Shown here piece by piece: positions 1 through 10,541 of a stretch of 64,000 bases of DNA. How positions within the stretch are numbered: the first letter of the stretch is position 1; each line of letters starts with the position of its first letter. A program made the translations under genes and the position numbers. The notes beneath the pieces were generated by a model. The model was not told the origin of the DNA, searched no databases, and worked only from the letters and a program-made list of their open reading frames with translations. Location of the stretch: the NCBI GenBank assembly GCA_030278955.1, contig JAOANR010000009.1, forward strand, positions 33,891,504 through 33,955,503. Reading direction: 5' to 3'. Source of the stretch: Hygrophila difformis (taxonomy: Eukaryota; Streptophyta; Magnoliopsida; Lamiales; Acanthaceae).

Positions 1-1680
1 TCGTTTCTTGTTGGACTGGACGGTGCTGCAGAGGATCAGGTTGGTCCGAGCATGCTCCCTGGCAGCATCCATAGTTAAACAGGAAAAAGTCAAATAAATC
101 CAAACATAAAACAAAAGAATAGATTATGTTGATGTGAAAGGAAAATGTAATGAATGGCAGTACTTCCTGTGGAGGTGTATGAGAGGGAAGACGTGGCCTG
201 CCGGTATGGCGTAAGGGGAGTGCTTCATGACTGTGCATCTGTGGCACTTGTTGTGTTGCTTGAGGACGGCAGTGAGCTGCGTGCATGTCTGACGACAACT
301 GGATTCAGCGAGTGTTGCATCCTGACGTTGTTGCCCGCTTCGTATACTTTCAAGGCTCATCTCTGTTTCTGGGGACAGTTTGACGTAACATAAATAAGTA
401 GCAAAGGCAACAAGGTGTAGAGTAAATGGGCTCCATACAATAAAAATGTATTAAATCACATACTTTCTTGTATGGGGCTCCATACAAGCTGTAGGGTAAA
501 GCGAAAGAGAACGGTAAAAATGTATGCGCATGTCAACAATTCCAATTACAATAGCTTAATTACCCAATGCATTAAATCACAGTGCTACCATGAATCCCTC
601 GCTAAAGGAATACGCAGCAACCGCACCAACAATGAGTGCGAGCAGAACGCATAGATAAATTTTGAGAACAAGCTAGAGCGAATTTTTTTAACCCGAAACA
701 CAGGCGCAAAATGAGGTAGCAAAAATAAGGCATTACCAAATCACAGAAGTACGAATGCCGCGGGAGGGCCGACCGGCGAGGTATAAACATGGTGAACGAA
801 CAGGTTCGTCCCCGCGAGCGTATGTTTCACCAACGCTAAATTTTAAATCCAGTGGCTGCCGAAAAATCCACACATTGACCCCAAATGCAGGCACACAATA
901 CTCCAACGGGAAACCCAAATTTCTAAAAAGCCGCAAGAAATGATTACTTTCTGGATAAGTGCCGACCGACTCAGCGGTTCCATTCCTAACTCCCCAATCT
1001 CCAATCCCAAAATGGAATCACACACCTTTAAAAAAATAAAAATAAATTAACAGAATTAGAACCTCAATTACACCAGTGGAGAAGGAAAATTCCGAGCCGA
1101 TTAAGGGCGATGGGAAGAGAGCGCGGATAGGCGAGGCAACAAGTGACGACACAGGCGAGAAGGCGGGCGCCCGACGAGCAGAGCTGAAGTGGAGATTTTC
1201 GATTTAGGGTTCACAAAGGTGCCCAATCCCATCTCCAAATTCCTGTTATGCAGCCTCCCCTCCGAATACCACAGCCCACACTCCCCGATCGGCAGCACCT
1301 CAGACTCGGAGCTGTGGGAGCCAACGGAAGGCCAGACGATGGCTGCGCAACGAGGCAGTAGGGTTCCGCGCGAGCAATGGAAAAGGACAGAGGAAGTGAG
1401 TGATGCAATGGCAAACAATGCCCCTCAGGTTTACTGATAAGGAAGCGGGTCTGGGGCAAGAACGGATGGGGTATGGAACTGTTCGGCGACGGAGACTTCT
1501 TGCAGAACGGCGCAATTGAGAACGGAGCGGAGACAATTGAAGAATTCAAAATGACGCATTGAGAGCGGAGCGGAGTGGAGGAAAATGAAGGCGGCACCAG
1601 ACGACGTCGTTTTTGGCACGGAGTACTGTTACACTGTAGCTGAGAATTACTGTAGCTATTGGATGTACTGTACAAACTTG
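1..1680 (-). other. Possible 5' part of an unidentified minus-strand gene
   Basis: On the minus strand an ATG at 72 opens a frame that runs off the left edge (24 codons, beginning MDAAREHARTN). Upstream, 124-360 is another open, exon-like stretch on the same strand, and 1100-1560 is GC-richer and resembles a plant promoter/5' UTR, with a GAACCCTAAA-type motif on the minus strand near 1205. I do not recognise the product. No splice chain could be proved, and the open frames may be chance. The rest of the interval (400-1080, 1560-1680) shows nothing I can name. Confidence 0.22.
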
Positions 1681-1801
1681 TAAGACATTTATATATATTA
1701 GATATATAGATTAATTAATCTCACATGACTGAGCTAATCTAGTTTGTTTTATGTTTGCATCTTCGGACATAAATTTTGTTGAGGTTAAAAATGGATGGGA
1801 A

Positions 1802-2050
1802 TAGGGTGCACAATACGGTTGCTATACAGGCAATTATGTTGCCAACAATGAAATGATGTCCACGCTATGAAAAATGATGTTAGCTCCATAAAAATGATGT
1901 TGCTTATTTTATAATATTCAATTATTTTTTCACGCGACACATCATTCCATACAGTCATCATTTTTCATTGCTGTGACATCATTTTTTATGCGTATCTACC
2001 ATTCCATTTTTGTCAGTATGTGCTGTTGACAACATACAAGCCACACCCTA
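1802..2050. mobile_element. Short TIR element (MITE), TAGGGTG termini
   Basis: The interval begins TAGGGTG and ends CACCCTA. Inside each end is a second matching block, ATGTTGCCAACA near 1840 against TGTTGACAACAT near 2030. Both halves carry AAAATGATGT motifs in opposite orientation. It has no coding capacity. I could not find a clear target-site duplication, so the superfamily (hAT or Mutator) is open. Confidence 0.45.
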
Positions 2051-2204
2051 GGGTGAAGGAGGCTGTAGCCGCTCATTTGGGAGTTATGTTGTGTGAATAA
2101 TAAAATGATGTGTTTTGTGTGATGGATATGTTTTGTGTGATATGTGATGTAAGAAATATTTTGTGTGATGCCGGATACTCCCTCTGTCTCATGTAATGTG
2201 TAGA

Positions 2205-2461
2205 TACTCCCTCCGTCCTATGTAATGTGTCATGTTTGACTTTTTGATACTGTTAATTATTCAGACTCAATTTTATTGTAAGTATATATTTGGAAAAAAA
2301 TGGTCGAGTTGTGTCTTGTTAGAATTGTATGATCACGTAGTTTAAGAATATATATTTTACATAATTTTTCATTATACATATTTTGAGATATTAACGATTG
2401 AAAAAATGAATTATTGTGTTTAGAAATCAAATAAGATAAGTTAAATGTGAAAGAGGGAGTA
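2205..2461. mobile_element. Stowaway-like MITE, family A copy 1
   Basis: It is bounded by TA and starts with the classic plant Stowaway TIR CTCCCTCCGTCC; the right end is the degenerate complement GAGGGAGTA. The interior (TTTGACTTTTTGA, then AAAAATGGTCGAGTTG, then TTTTGAGATATTAACGATTG) is shared with copies at 3412, 5018 and 53705. A partial head, TACTCCCTCTGTCTC at 2175, lies just upstream and looks like a duplicated terminus. Confidence 0.85.
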
Positions 2462-2488
2462 TGTTCTTTTGTAATGTCTACACATGTA

Positions 2489-2896
2489 GGGTCTGTTCTG
2501 CACGCAGCTTTTGGGAGCTTTTGGGAGCTTTTGGTAGCTTTAGTTTTTATTTCAAAACAAAAGCCCCGTTCTGCACACTAGCTTTTGGGAGCTTTTTGGA
2601 GCTTTTAGAAGCTTCTTTTTAGAAGCTACCTGTAGTAGCGTTAAAAAATAAGCTAGGAGCTTATTTTTGAGCAATCACAATTTTAACCCAATAACCAACC
2701 CACTACCCAATAGTCTACATAAATATTTGTCCTTTTATGTCATTTCATATATTTTTTCACAGCTACAGCTAGTTGTACAAAACACTTAAATAGAACTGAC
2801 AGCTACAGCTCCCACAGCTCCTTACAGCTCCAGCTCCCTACATCTCCAGCTTGCAGCTACAGCTCACAGCTTCAGCTCTGCGTGCAGAACAGACCC
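2489..2896. mobile_element. PIF/Harbinger (Tourist)-like MITE, TSD GTA
   Basis: It has perfect 19-bp terminal inverted repeats, GGGTCTGTTCTGCACGCAG at 2489-2507 and its complement at 2878-2896. The triplet GTA flanks both sides (2486-2488 and 2897-2899). A degenerate internal copy of the head (CCGTTCTGCACACTAGCTTTTGGGAGC) starts near 2566, and AGCTTTTGGGAGCTT and CAGCTACAGCT repeats fill the arms. The 408 bp have no coding capacity. GGG(T/C)CTGTT ends with a 3-bp TSD suggest Tourist-like, although the usual TSD is TWA. Confidence 0.75.
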
Positions 2897-3411
2897 GTAA
2901 TCGTGTATATTCATAAAGAGGTTCTAACGTAATCAGATCGCTTATATGTTAATTAGTTGAGATATTAAAAAGTTAAATGGTACTCTCAATATTTGTCAAA
3001 GTTTTTTTTTTTTTTTTTCATTTATAAAATTCGAGCACAAGTTGGGAATTAGCTGTTAGATTTTAACTGATTATGTGAGTAATAAATTAGTTAAAATTAG
3101 TTGTTTGACAGTTTCAAGGCCAACCTTTTGCCTATAATAAGCTAATTCCAAAATGCTGCTAATTGCAACAGTTTAAAAAACAGCTGATTGAACACAATTT
3201 TAAGTCATTTTGTCTTTTTAAATAAACTAATTTCTTTCAAATTGCATAGATTAAGCTAATTTCATTTAGATGTTTTGCGGGTCAATACTTTATTTACCAA
3301 AGGAGGATATACCTCTTCCATACAAGAAGAGTTTTATTTGACTAATACAAATAAGAATTCTATTTGAATGGACATATTTTCATACTATTTGATTATAATT
3401 AAAAAAAAAAA
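2897..3411. other. AT-rich spacer
   Basis: No gene is seen. A poly-T run lies near 3003-3018. AATTAGCTG/CAGCTAATT-like blocks at 3050-3200 could be a decayed MITE, but I could not delimit one. Confidence 0.4.
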
Positions 3412-3674
3412 TACTCCCTCCGTCCCACTTTAGCCGTCCTGTTTGATTTTTTGGCACTGTTTATTGTTTAACTTTGACCCAACATTATTGCAAGTATATA
3501 TTTGAAAAAAATAGTCGAATTGGGTCTTGTTAGAATTGTAAAATCATGTAGTTTTAGAATATATATTTTACTTAATTTTTTTGTTGTGCAAGTTTAGAGA
3601 TATTAATGATTGAATATTGTATTGGATTGTGTGCAGAAATGAAACAACACAGATTAAATGGGACGGAAGAAATA
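3412..3674. mobile_element. Stowaway-like MITE, family A copy 2
   Basis: It is bounded by TA, with left TIR CTCCCTCCGTCCCAC and a decayed right TIR (GGGACGGAAGAAATA). The interior matches family A: TTTGATTTTTTGGCACTG, AAAAAAATAGTCGAATTGGGTCTTGTTAGAATTG and AGAGATATTAATGATTG. Confidence 0.85.
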
Positions 3675-3903
3675 CTAGTATATGTACTACTTTCCACTTT
3701 TGCCCTTTATTTCTAGTAGTAAGGCATAGTTTTTTTTTTTTTTTTTTAAATAAAAAAAACTAAACCTGGGTAAATTGTTATAATTATATTCTAAAGAAAT
3801 ATGAGTTGACCAAACGCAGTTGACCTGAGTGAAATGAAGCTCTGGTAACTTAAACAAATGTCTTGGGTACAAATCTTGTTTTTATGGACATCCCAAAAAG
3901 AAA

Positions 3904-4399
3904 TACTCTCTCCGTCCCGCGAATTGTGGCTCGTTTCTTTTGGGCACGGTAATTTATGTGGTGGGGTGTGGTGAGGTTTAGTGGTTAAAGTAATGTGGGT
4001 ATTTGTATTTAAAATTTTAATGAATTTTGACTTTCTTTATTGTTTAACTTTAACAAAATATTATTGTAATGATTTAATTAGAGAAAAATATTCAAGTGTG
4101 GTCTTGTTACAATCGTCTAGACGTCTAGATTTAGAATATATAGTTTATATAATTTTTATTTGTACCAATTTTAAAATATGAAGAATTAAAGAAATGCAAG
4201 GGACTTTGTGTAGAAAAATAAAAGTGTATTGGGAGTTGTGCATAATAGTAAAAACGATTACTTTTAATGGGATTTAGAAACCATTAAGATTCTAATCATA
4301 TTTATATTAATTAAATTTATCTAAAAAGGGAAAGTGGCCACAATTCGTGGGACAACCAAAAGAGAAATACGAGCCACAATTCGTGGGACGGAGGGAGTA
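3904..4399. mobile_element. Stowaway-like MITE, family C, with reiterated right terminus
   Basis: It is a TA-bounded element of about 495 bp. The left end CTCTCCGTCCCGCGAATTGTGGCTCG pairs with the right end CGAGCCACAATTCGTGGGACGGAGGGAG, which makes an unusually long TIR. The block CCACAATTCGTGGGAC occurs twice at the right end, at 4336 and again at 4375. The interior resembles family A only weakly. The open frame at 3981-4181 is treated as chance. Confidence 0.85.
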
Positions 4400-5017
4400 T
4401 TAGACTTATTTTATGTACTGAGGGAGTATTTAACTAGCTAATCTAAAATATAGTTGAGAAATAACTAGAGTTTAGAATTTACAGTTTAGAGTTAAAGGTA
4501 AAAAAAAAAATGTTCAAATTAATTGAGAGTTTAGAGTTTAGAATTTGAAAAATTAAAAATTCAAGAAAGGTAGTTTTTGGAGTTCCAAATTTAGATGTTA
4601 GAGTGAAACACATGTTTGATATTTATTTTTTAAAAAGGTATTTTGTATTTTAAAAACTAAATGCAAACTCTAAATACTAACGTTAGAGAGAATATATTAA
4701 AGTTTGTCCTCGAGAAATAATCAATAGTTAATCCAAAAATACTCAAGTAGATTATTTTTGTTATTTTTCCCTATAATCTTGTAAATAAACTTACATTTGA
4801 ATAGTTTGTTGTGTTCAATTTTTTGAATATTTTGTTGTGTTCTTTTAAAACTATCTTCAAAATTCAAATTTGGTTTCTTTAAATTTTAACTAATCAAATG
4901 GTTTAGAAACTATTTTGTACTGAATCAAGATTTGAACCATCGAGTTCAGATATTTGCCCATATTAAAACTGTCTATGCACAATTATTTTCAAGTTACTGA
5001 AGTTTTTTCGTGTATAG
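4400..5017. other. AT-rich spacer with TTTAGAGTTTAGA-like repeats
   Basis: No gene is seen. Between about 4440 and 4700 the sequence is a loose run of GAGTTTAGAATTT / TTTAGAGTTAA motifs that recall degenerate plant telomere-type heptamers. I give them no function. Confidence 0.4.
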
Positions 5018-5236
5018 GACTCCCTCCGTCCCAGACAAGATGTCTGGTTTGACTTTTTGACACTGTTCACTATATAGCTTTGACTCAATTTTATTTCAAG
5101 TATATGTTTGAAAAAAAATAGTCGAGTTGGGTCTCAATTTTTTGTTATACATATTTTGAGATATTAACAATTGAAAAAGTGCATTGAATTGTGTGCAGAA
5201 ATGAAACAATACAACTTAAATGGGACAACGAGAGTA
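5018..5236. mobile_element. Stowaway-like MITE, family A copy 3, internally deleted
   Basis: The left TIR is CTCCCTCCGTCCCAG and the right is GGGACAACGAGAGTA. The interior shares TTTGACTTTTTGACACTG and AAAAAAAATAGTCGAGTTGGGTCT, then jumps to TTTTTGTTATACATATTTTGAGATATT. It therefore lacks about 40 bp present in copies 1 and 2. Confidence 0.8.
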
Positions 5237-5670
5237 TTTTTTTTGGTAAACTTTCTGGAAAAAGTATTAATAGTAAATAATACTTACACCTGCAACAGTT
5301 CACGGAATCCAATAAATATTTTAACCAATAATAACTTATATTGTATATAAATAAAAATAAAAAATTTGATATTATAAAACTACGCGATTAGACAAATCTA
5401 ACAAAAACTCACTTAACTATATTTTTTCTTATATAACTATGTTAATAAAATTTTGGTCAAAGTTACCCAGTGAATATTTACCACTATTCAAATACATCAA
5501 TTAAATGAGAACGGATGAAGAATATGGAAAGATGATAACTGAAACAGTCCCTTCTTTTAATTGGTGTGGAATAATTTCAACTCCTGTTACATGCTAATTA
5601 GTTAATTAATTAATAAAGCCAAAATTCATTTAATAAAAAGGTCAATCCCAATATATTATTTGCAAATAAA

Positions 5671-6013
5671 TACTCCATCCGTCCCACTAATTCTGTCTCA
5701 CTTTCCTTTTTGATCCGTCCCATTACAATTATCACATTCCCTTTTAGGAAATAATTATGCACTTTAATTACCAAACTCTCTCTCATCACATCACTCAATG
5801 AATAAATATATTAAAATTTCAAACACATAACTATCACATCACACATAATAAATCAATTAAAAATTCAAACCCATTCAAATCACATCACATAAATTTCTAA
5901 TTTGCCCCCACTTTAAACACTAATTTACCCTTATATTAAATACTTACTAATCATCCCCACATAAAATACCGTGCCCAAAAGTTTGGTACATTATTAGCGG
6001 TACGGATGGAGTA
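5671..6013. mobile_element. Stowaway-like MITE, family D
   Basis: It is TA-bounded, starting TACTCCATCCGTCCCAC and ending GTACGGATGGAGTA. The interior differs from families A and C and is rich in CACATCACA motifs. The open frame inside it (5610-5798, minus) is not considered real. Confidence 0.8.
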
Positions 6014-6524
6014 TTACTAATACAAGAAGTCACTGATTTTTTTTTTTAAAATAAAAAATAATTTAAAAAAAAAGAGAGAGAGAAGAATAACTTCCCGAGT
6101 TCGTTTAAAGCAAGACACTTGACTTTTTGGAGAGTGGATTTTGGCCAGTAATATACTAATTAAAATCTTCCAAACATGATGATGCACAAAGTCATGCCAG
6201 TTTACATTAATTTTGATGTACTGGCGCATGATTCTGTACGTCATTCTTCTGATTTTATACGTCGTTCTTGTTATTCTCCTCCTTGCAATTCACATTTTTT
6301 GTTTGATGCCTGTTCAATTCTTGTCTAGTCAGTACTAAAAAGTACTCCTATATTAAAGGTGTGTATCAAAAAATAAAAGATACAATGAATTTCATAACTC
6401 AGTTCAATTATCTAAGTTTGGGATCCCAAATCGAGACTCTTAAAAGATCAGTTCATAATGTAATTGTAAAATATACACCAATTAGACATTTACACAAAGC
6501 AAATGTTACCACCAATTACAAAGG

Positions 6525-6689
6525 ATGTTCGAATGCGTTTTGAGCCAATCTTCCATCATCGGCAATGGCCCGCCTTGTAGCATTCATGTCTCATTCGATC
6601 TTGATCATCACCATCGAACGTTTAACTCCTCCAACGTGTTAGAACCCTGCGATGTTCCTTTGAGTCCTGTAGGATTCACCATGTGCTTA
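6525..6689 (+). pseudogene. Left half of an open frame interrupted by the 6690-16351 retrotransposon
   Basis: From ATG at 6525 the frame is open for exactly 55 codons to 6689, where the LTR element begins. If the element and one copy of its GCTTA duplication are removed, the same frame continues at 16357 for 34 more codons to a TGA at 16459-16461 (89 aa in all). The product is not recognised. The continuity suggests insertion into a coding exon, but 89 open codons could also arise by chance. Confidence 0.3.
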
Positions 6690-6737
6690 TGTTATCACTA
6701 AAATAAAAAAAAAAATATAAATAAATATATCAATTAA

Positions 6738-7086
6738 ACTTATCTGCCCGCCAGACCAGGACCAAAGGGACAGTCACCTATCTGCCCGCTAGGCCATGAC
6801 CAAAGGGATGATCACCTATATGCCCGTCAGGCCAAGACCAAAGGGACAGTCACCTATCTGCCCGTTAGGCCAAGAGCCCAAGACCAAATGGTCTATCACC
6901 TATCTGCCCGTTAGGCCAAGACCAAAGGGACAGTCACCTATCTGCCCGTCAGGCCAAAGGGACAATCACCTATCTGCCCGTTGGGCCAAGACCAAAGGGA
7001 CAATCACCTATCTGCCCGTCAGGCCAAAGGGACAGTCACCTATCTGCCCGTTAGACCAAGACCAAAGGGACAATCACCTATGCCGG
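6738..7086 (+). repeat. Minisatellite in the U3 of the 5' LTR
   Basis: About ten imperfect copies are based on CACCTATCTGCCCGTTAGGCC followed by AAGACCAAAGGGACAGT. Units come in two lengths, about 38 bp and about 31-32 bp, the short form lacking AAGACC. The array is open in one frame only because the repeat has no stop in that phase; I do not regard it as coding. Confidence 0.9.
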
Positions 7087-7252
7087 GACCAAGGGGATAG
7101 TATATCATTTAGACTGATTGGCCCCAAGGAGGATAGCATATTAAGCGACATACACAACCACGCGTAGTAGTTAGGCTGAGGCGTACTGGCGGGACGGTTA
7201 TTAAAGGGCTTGGATCATGGAGCAGTTCTTCTAAAGCGGTTACATCACCTCC

Positions 7253-7260
7253 TATAAATA
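7253..7260 (+). promoter_or_regulatory. TATA box of the 5' LTR
   Basis: TATAAATA lies in CACCTCCTATAAATACCGAT. The same site occurs at 16049-16056 in the 3' LTR, in the position expected for the LTR promoter between U3 and R. Confidence 0.7.
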
Positions 7261-7667
7261 CCGATTAAGGCTGCAGAGGCAAGGGGCAACCAACACCACA
7301 TCAACACTCCTCTGGAGATTTTGTTTTATTTTAGTTTTTAGTTTAGTTTCTCTAGTTTAGTTCGTAGTTTGTAGCTTGTAGTTGTTTCAATAATTAAGTT
7401 TTTGTAATTAACAGTGGGCAAAAAATTCAATTCTTGTTTATTGTTTTCTCCAATAAAGTTGAAGGCGCAATCCAACGAAGGGAACTTTTCAGTTTCTATC
7501 GTCTCAGGCCTAGAAGGGTCTTACTATTTGTTGTTATCCAAATTCATGCGATAACAAATTGACGACCACAGTGGGAGATTGAACAATCAACCACGATAGA
7601 TCAATTAACAGATCTAGATCAATTGGATCAATTGGTGTTAAGATCACAAATTATAACACGGAGAAAC

Positions 7668-9013
7668 ATGTCTACTCTACAAAACACCACCAATTCACCT
7701 GCATCAGTAAATCCAGTAGTGCCTACGACAGGGCAGAATACTGGTGTATATCCACCAATGGACTTACTACCTGCGAACTTAATGACCCAACTTGGGGAAA
7801 TGCTAGATAGCCTCTTGGATAGCCGCTTCCAGGTTATGAGGAATGAACTATCCGCACTAGTATCCCTAAATCAGGGTTTTTACGCCCCTGGGCCGTATAC
7901 GGCCGGGATGGGCACTTTTTCAAATCGGGCAAACAATGCCCCTGTGCGACAAGTTCCATATATACCACCTTCACTTGGCCTTATGCCATCATAGGGGAGG
8001 GTATGTACAATCACAAAGTTTTGATATGCCTGATGTTGGCAATCTTAATGTTAGGCATCAGAGGCCTATAATAATAAACCCAAGTAACATCACACAAGGG
8101 GAGCAATCTGCTTTTGTCCCTAGGGATGCCGATGCCCATCCAATGGACACATCCCCGATCAGGCCAATGAGCAATTTGGGGGAAAATTATGAGCATTTTA
8201 GGCCACCAATAATTAATCCAAATATACCCAATGTCCAATTCACCACACCAGTGATGCACATTTACCCCCCAGATGTACAAAACCAATGGGCACCACTTGA
8301 TGGCGTTAGCCCTAACCACAACCAACCAATACGTGAGCAAGGCCCTGTGGTTGACCCAGATGTCCTAGCAAACATGTTACAGACACAATTTGGTCTGAAT
8401 GTCAGGCCGACTGGTCGTATGGCTTACCAAAAGCCGTACCCGAGGCCATCACTCGTGATCATCCTCTTCCTAGGGCCTTCAAAGTGCCCGATTTTTCCAC
8501 CTTCTCAGGTGAGGTTGACTTGTCTACTATCGAACATATAGGGTAGTTTACAGCCCAGTTAGGGGAAAATGCAAGAAACCCCTATTACAAAATGCAGTTA
8601 TTCTCATTATCCCTAACTAAAATTGCATTTTCCCGATTTGCCAACTTACCTCCTGGCCACTTCAGAACGTGGGAGGAATGGAGGGGGTGTTCAACACCGG
8701 CTTCTTTAACCCAGTCCCACCAGTGTCAGTTATTGACATAGTGGACACCAAACAGTTGCCTAGAGAGCCAGTCATAATGTTCATAGAACGTGTACGGCGG
8801 CTAAAGTCACGATGCTTAACTGCTCTTGATGAGTACGAATTGACCAAGATGGTGGTCAGGAATATGACATCCAAATACAAGGATCAGTTAATTGCTCATG
8901 AGATTCCAAACTTGTCGGCTCTTGCATCAAAGGCCATACGTTTGGAAACTTTGTTTAAAGAACAATATGGCGACAATACGCAGTTAGTGTTGTTATCTCA
9001 CCAACCAGATTGA
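7668..9013 (+). pseudogene. Degenerate Ty3/gypsy gag
   Basis: The sequence encodes pieces of a retrotransposon capsid polyprotein in more than one frame. An N-terminal part starts with ATG at 7668 (MSTLQNTTNSP) and closes at 7994. A core around 8480-8670 reads KVPDFSTFSGEVD, an in-frame TAG near 8540, then YYKMQLFSLSLTKIAF. A third part (8669-9013) contains RVRRLKSRCLTALDEYEL. The order TFSG, then SLT..AF..F..LPP, then F..R.RRLK.RC is the usual layout of the gag capsid domain in this family. Stops and frame changes make it non-functional. No zinc knuckle or protease follows. Confidence 0.7.
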
Positions 9014-10541
9014 GCAATACATGTTGCTTCTGATATATGGGCATCATTGGGGCCTTGAGGAATAAGCTGATGCCATGGCAAACTTGTCCAAGGGAAACAT
9101 ATGCCTAAAATAAAAAATAAAACAAAACATAAAAAATAACATAAAAAAAAATTATGAGAAAAGCCCAACCGATGGGCATGCCAGGATTATTAGCATATGG
9201 CCAATTAGTCAATGGGCACATCTTAATTGAAAGAATAAAAATATGCTTGCCTTATACCCATGCCAGTAAATGGCAGTTTCAAGAAACGATGAAATAAAGA
9301 AATCCATCAATTGGAAAATGTTGGAAGCCAAAATATGAGAAATAGTTCATCAACCGACGAGGACGTCAAACCAAGGGAATTTCTTTTGGACTCTTTCTTA
9401 CACTACCTATGCCTCAATCGACGACATGAAGGAAATGTTTTCTTGTGCACCACCTCTTGGGCAATTGACCGGTTGACTGAAAGAAATATGATTTTCTTTG
9501 CTAAGTCATCAAGGGCAAATGGAGGAAAATAAAAACCAATGGGCATAGGCAAAAGTCCATGAATATTTGATGGCATGAAGAAAAATATTCTAATCAGAAT
9601 ATTTGAAGTCATTGCTGTATCCATGGCCAATCGATGGAAATCATCAAACAATTTCACACCTCCAAAAGCACCCGACCAACCGATGAAAGAAAAAAGCTGG
9701 ACAAATATGACGTGCATGTTGAGATGGTACCAAGAAAATTACTTGAGATTTGGAGTAACAAAGACAAGCAATCATGAAAATATCTATTACTTTGAATGGC
9801 CCATAAATCATCAGCACCGAACAGGCTATTACAACTTTACAGGACAGATGCAGTACAAATGGCTTAGCCTTTGTTTAATGGTTGATTAGCCGTTTCCAGG
9901 AATCAATTAAGGGCCATTATTTTTTTAGATTGGCCAAAGCAACGCAATACAAGGGAAACATTCAAATTCAAACACTGAATAAAGAAAAAATGCAAGGCCT
10001 GCATCCAATCTCATAATCTATTAGCAATTGAAATTTATTGGTAGGCCTTCCACTAAATTCAACTCTTGTTCATCTCGTAACCTACTCAATTCCCAAAGGC
10101 TAGAGCAGAAGGGAAGCAATGTAGCGACAGTCATGCCTGCAAGTTCATCCCAACAAAACATGCCTGAGAGATTTGGTTGTGTGAAATACATATATGTGTA
10201 CAGTAAAATGATAATGGCCAAAATTGTCCATTATTTCCAACCCATTTCCGTGTCTGAGACGGACATTTTGATCGTATTCCCATTCTATTTCAGTAAGAAA
10301 GCAGTTGAATTCGACAGATTAATGCAAGTTTGTAATAAAAATAAGCTGGTAATGAAAGACACAAAAATATGCAATTTTAATTGTATTTGTGTTAGAAAAA
10401 TCCAAAAACATGAAAAAAGGAAAAAGAAAAGAAAAAGGAATGAAAAAATGGGCAAAAGAATAAAATAGCCCACAAAAATCAAAAAGAAGGGAAAAAAAAT
10501 GAAAATCCCACAAATTGAAGTTTTGGTTAAGTGTTGAAGAT
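9014..10541 (+). other. Retrotransposon interior without recognisable coding sequence
   Basis: Short open frames (9311-9532, 9575-9889, 10028-10468) show no domain I recognise. The last ends in a lysine-rich stretch from an A-rich tract. No pol motif is visible in any frame. Confidence 0.5.

Larger units (their letters stand above)
6690..7556 (+). repeat. 5' LTR of the GCTTA element
   Basis: The 867 bp are an AT-rich start, a minisatellite (6738-7086), a TATA box (7253-7260) and an R/U5 part ending GTTATCCAAATTCATGCGATAACA. It is shorter than the 3' LTR because it carries fewer minisatellite units. Confidence 0.92.

Noticed and set aside
6738..7086. CRISPR-like periodic repeats
   Set aside because: Units are adjacent with no unique spacers, differ in length, and lie in a plant LTR.
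6796..7167. Open frame of 123 codons (and its counterpart at 15537-15965) with a repeated Pro/Gly/Lys-rich peptide
   Set aside because: It is the translation of the LTR minisatellite. The repeat unit simply lacks stops in this phase, and the array crosses no start or domain that suggests a protein.
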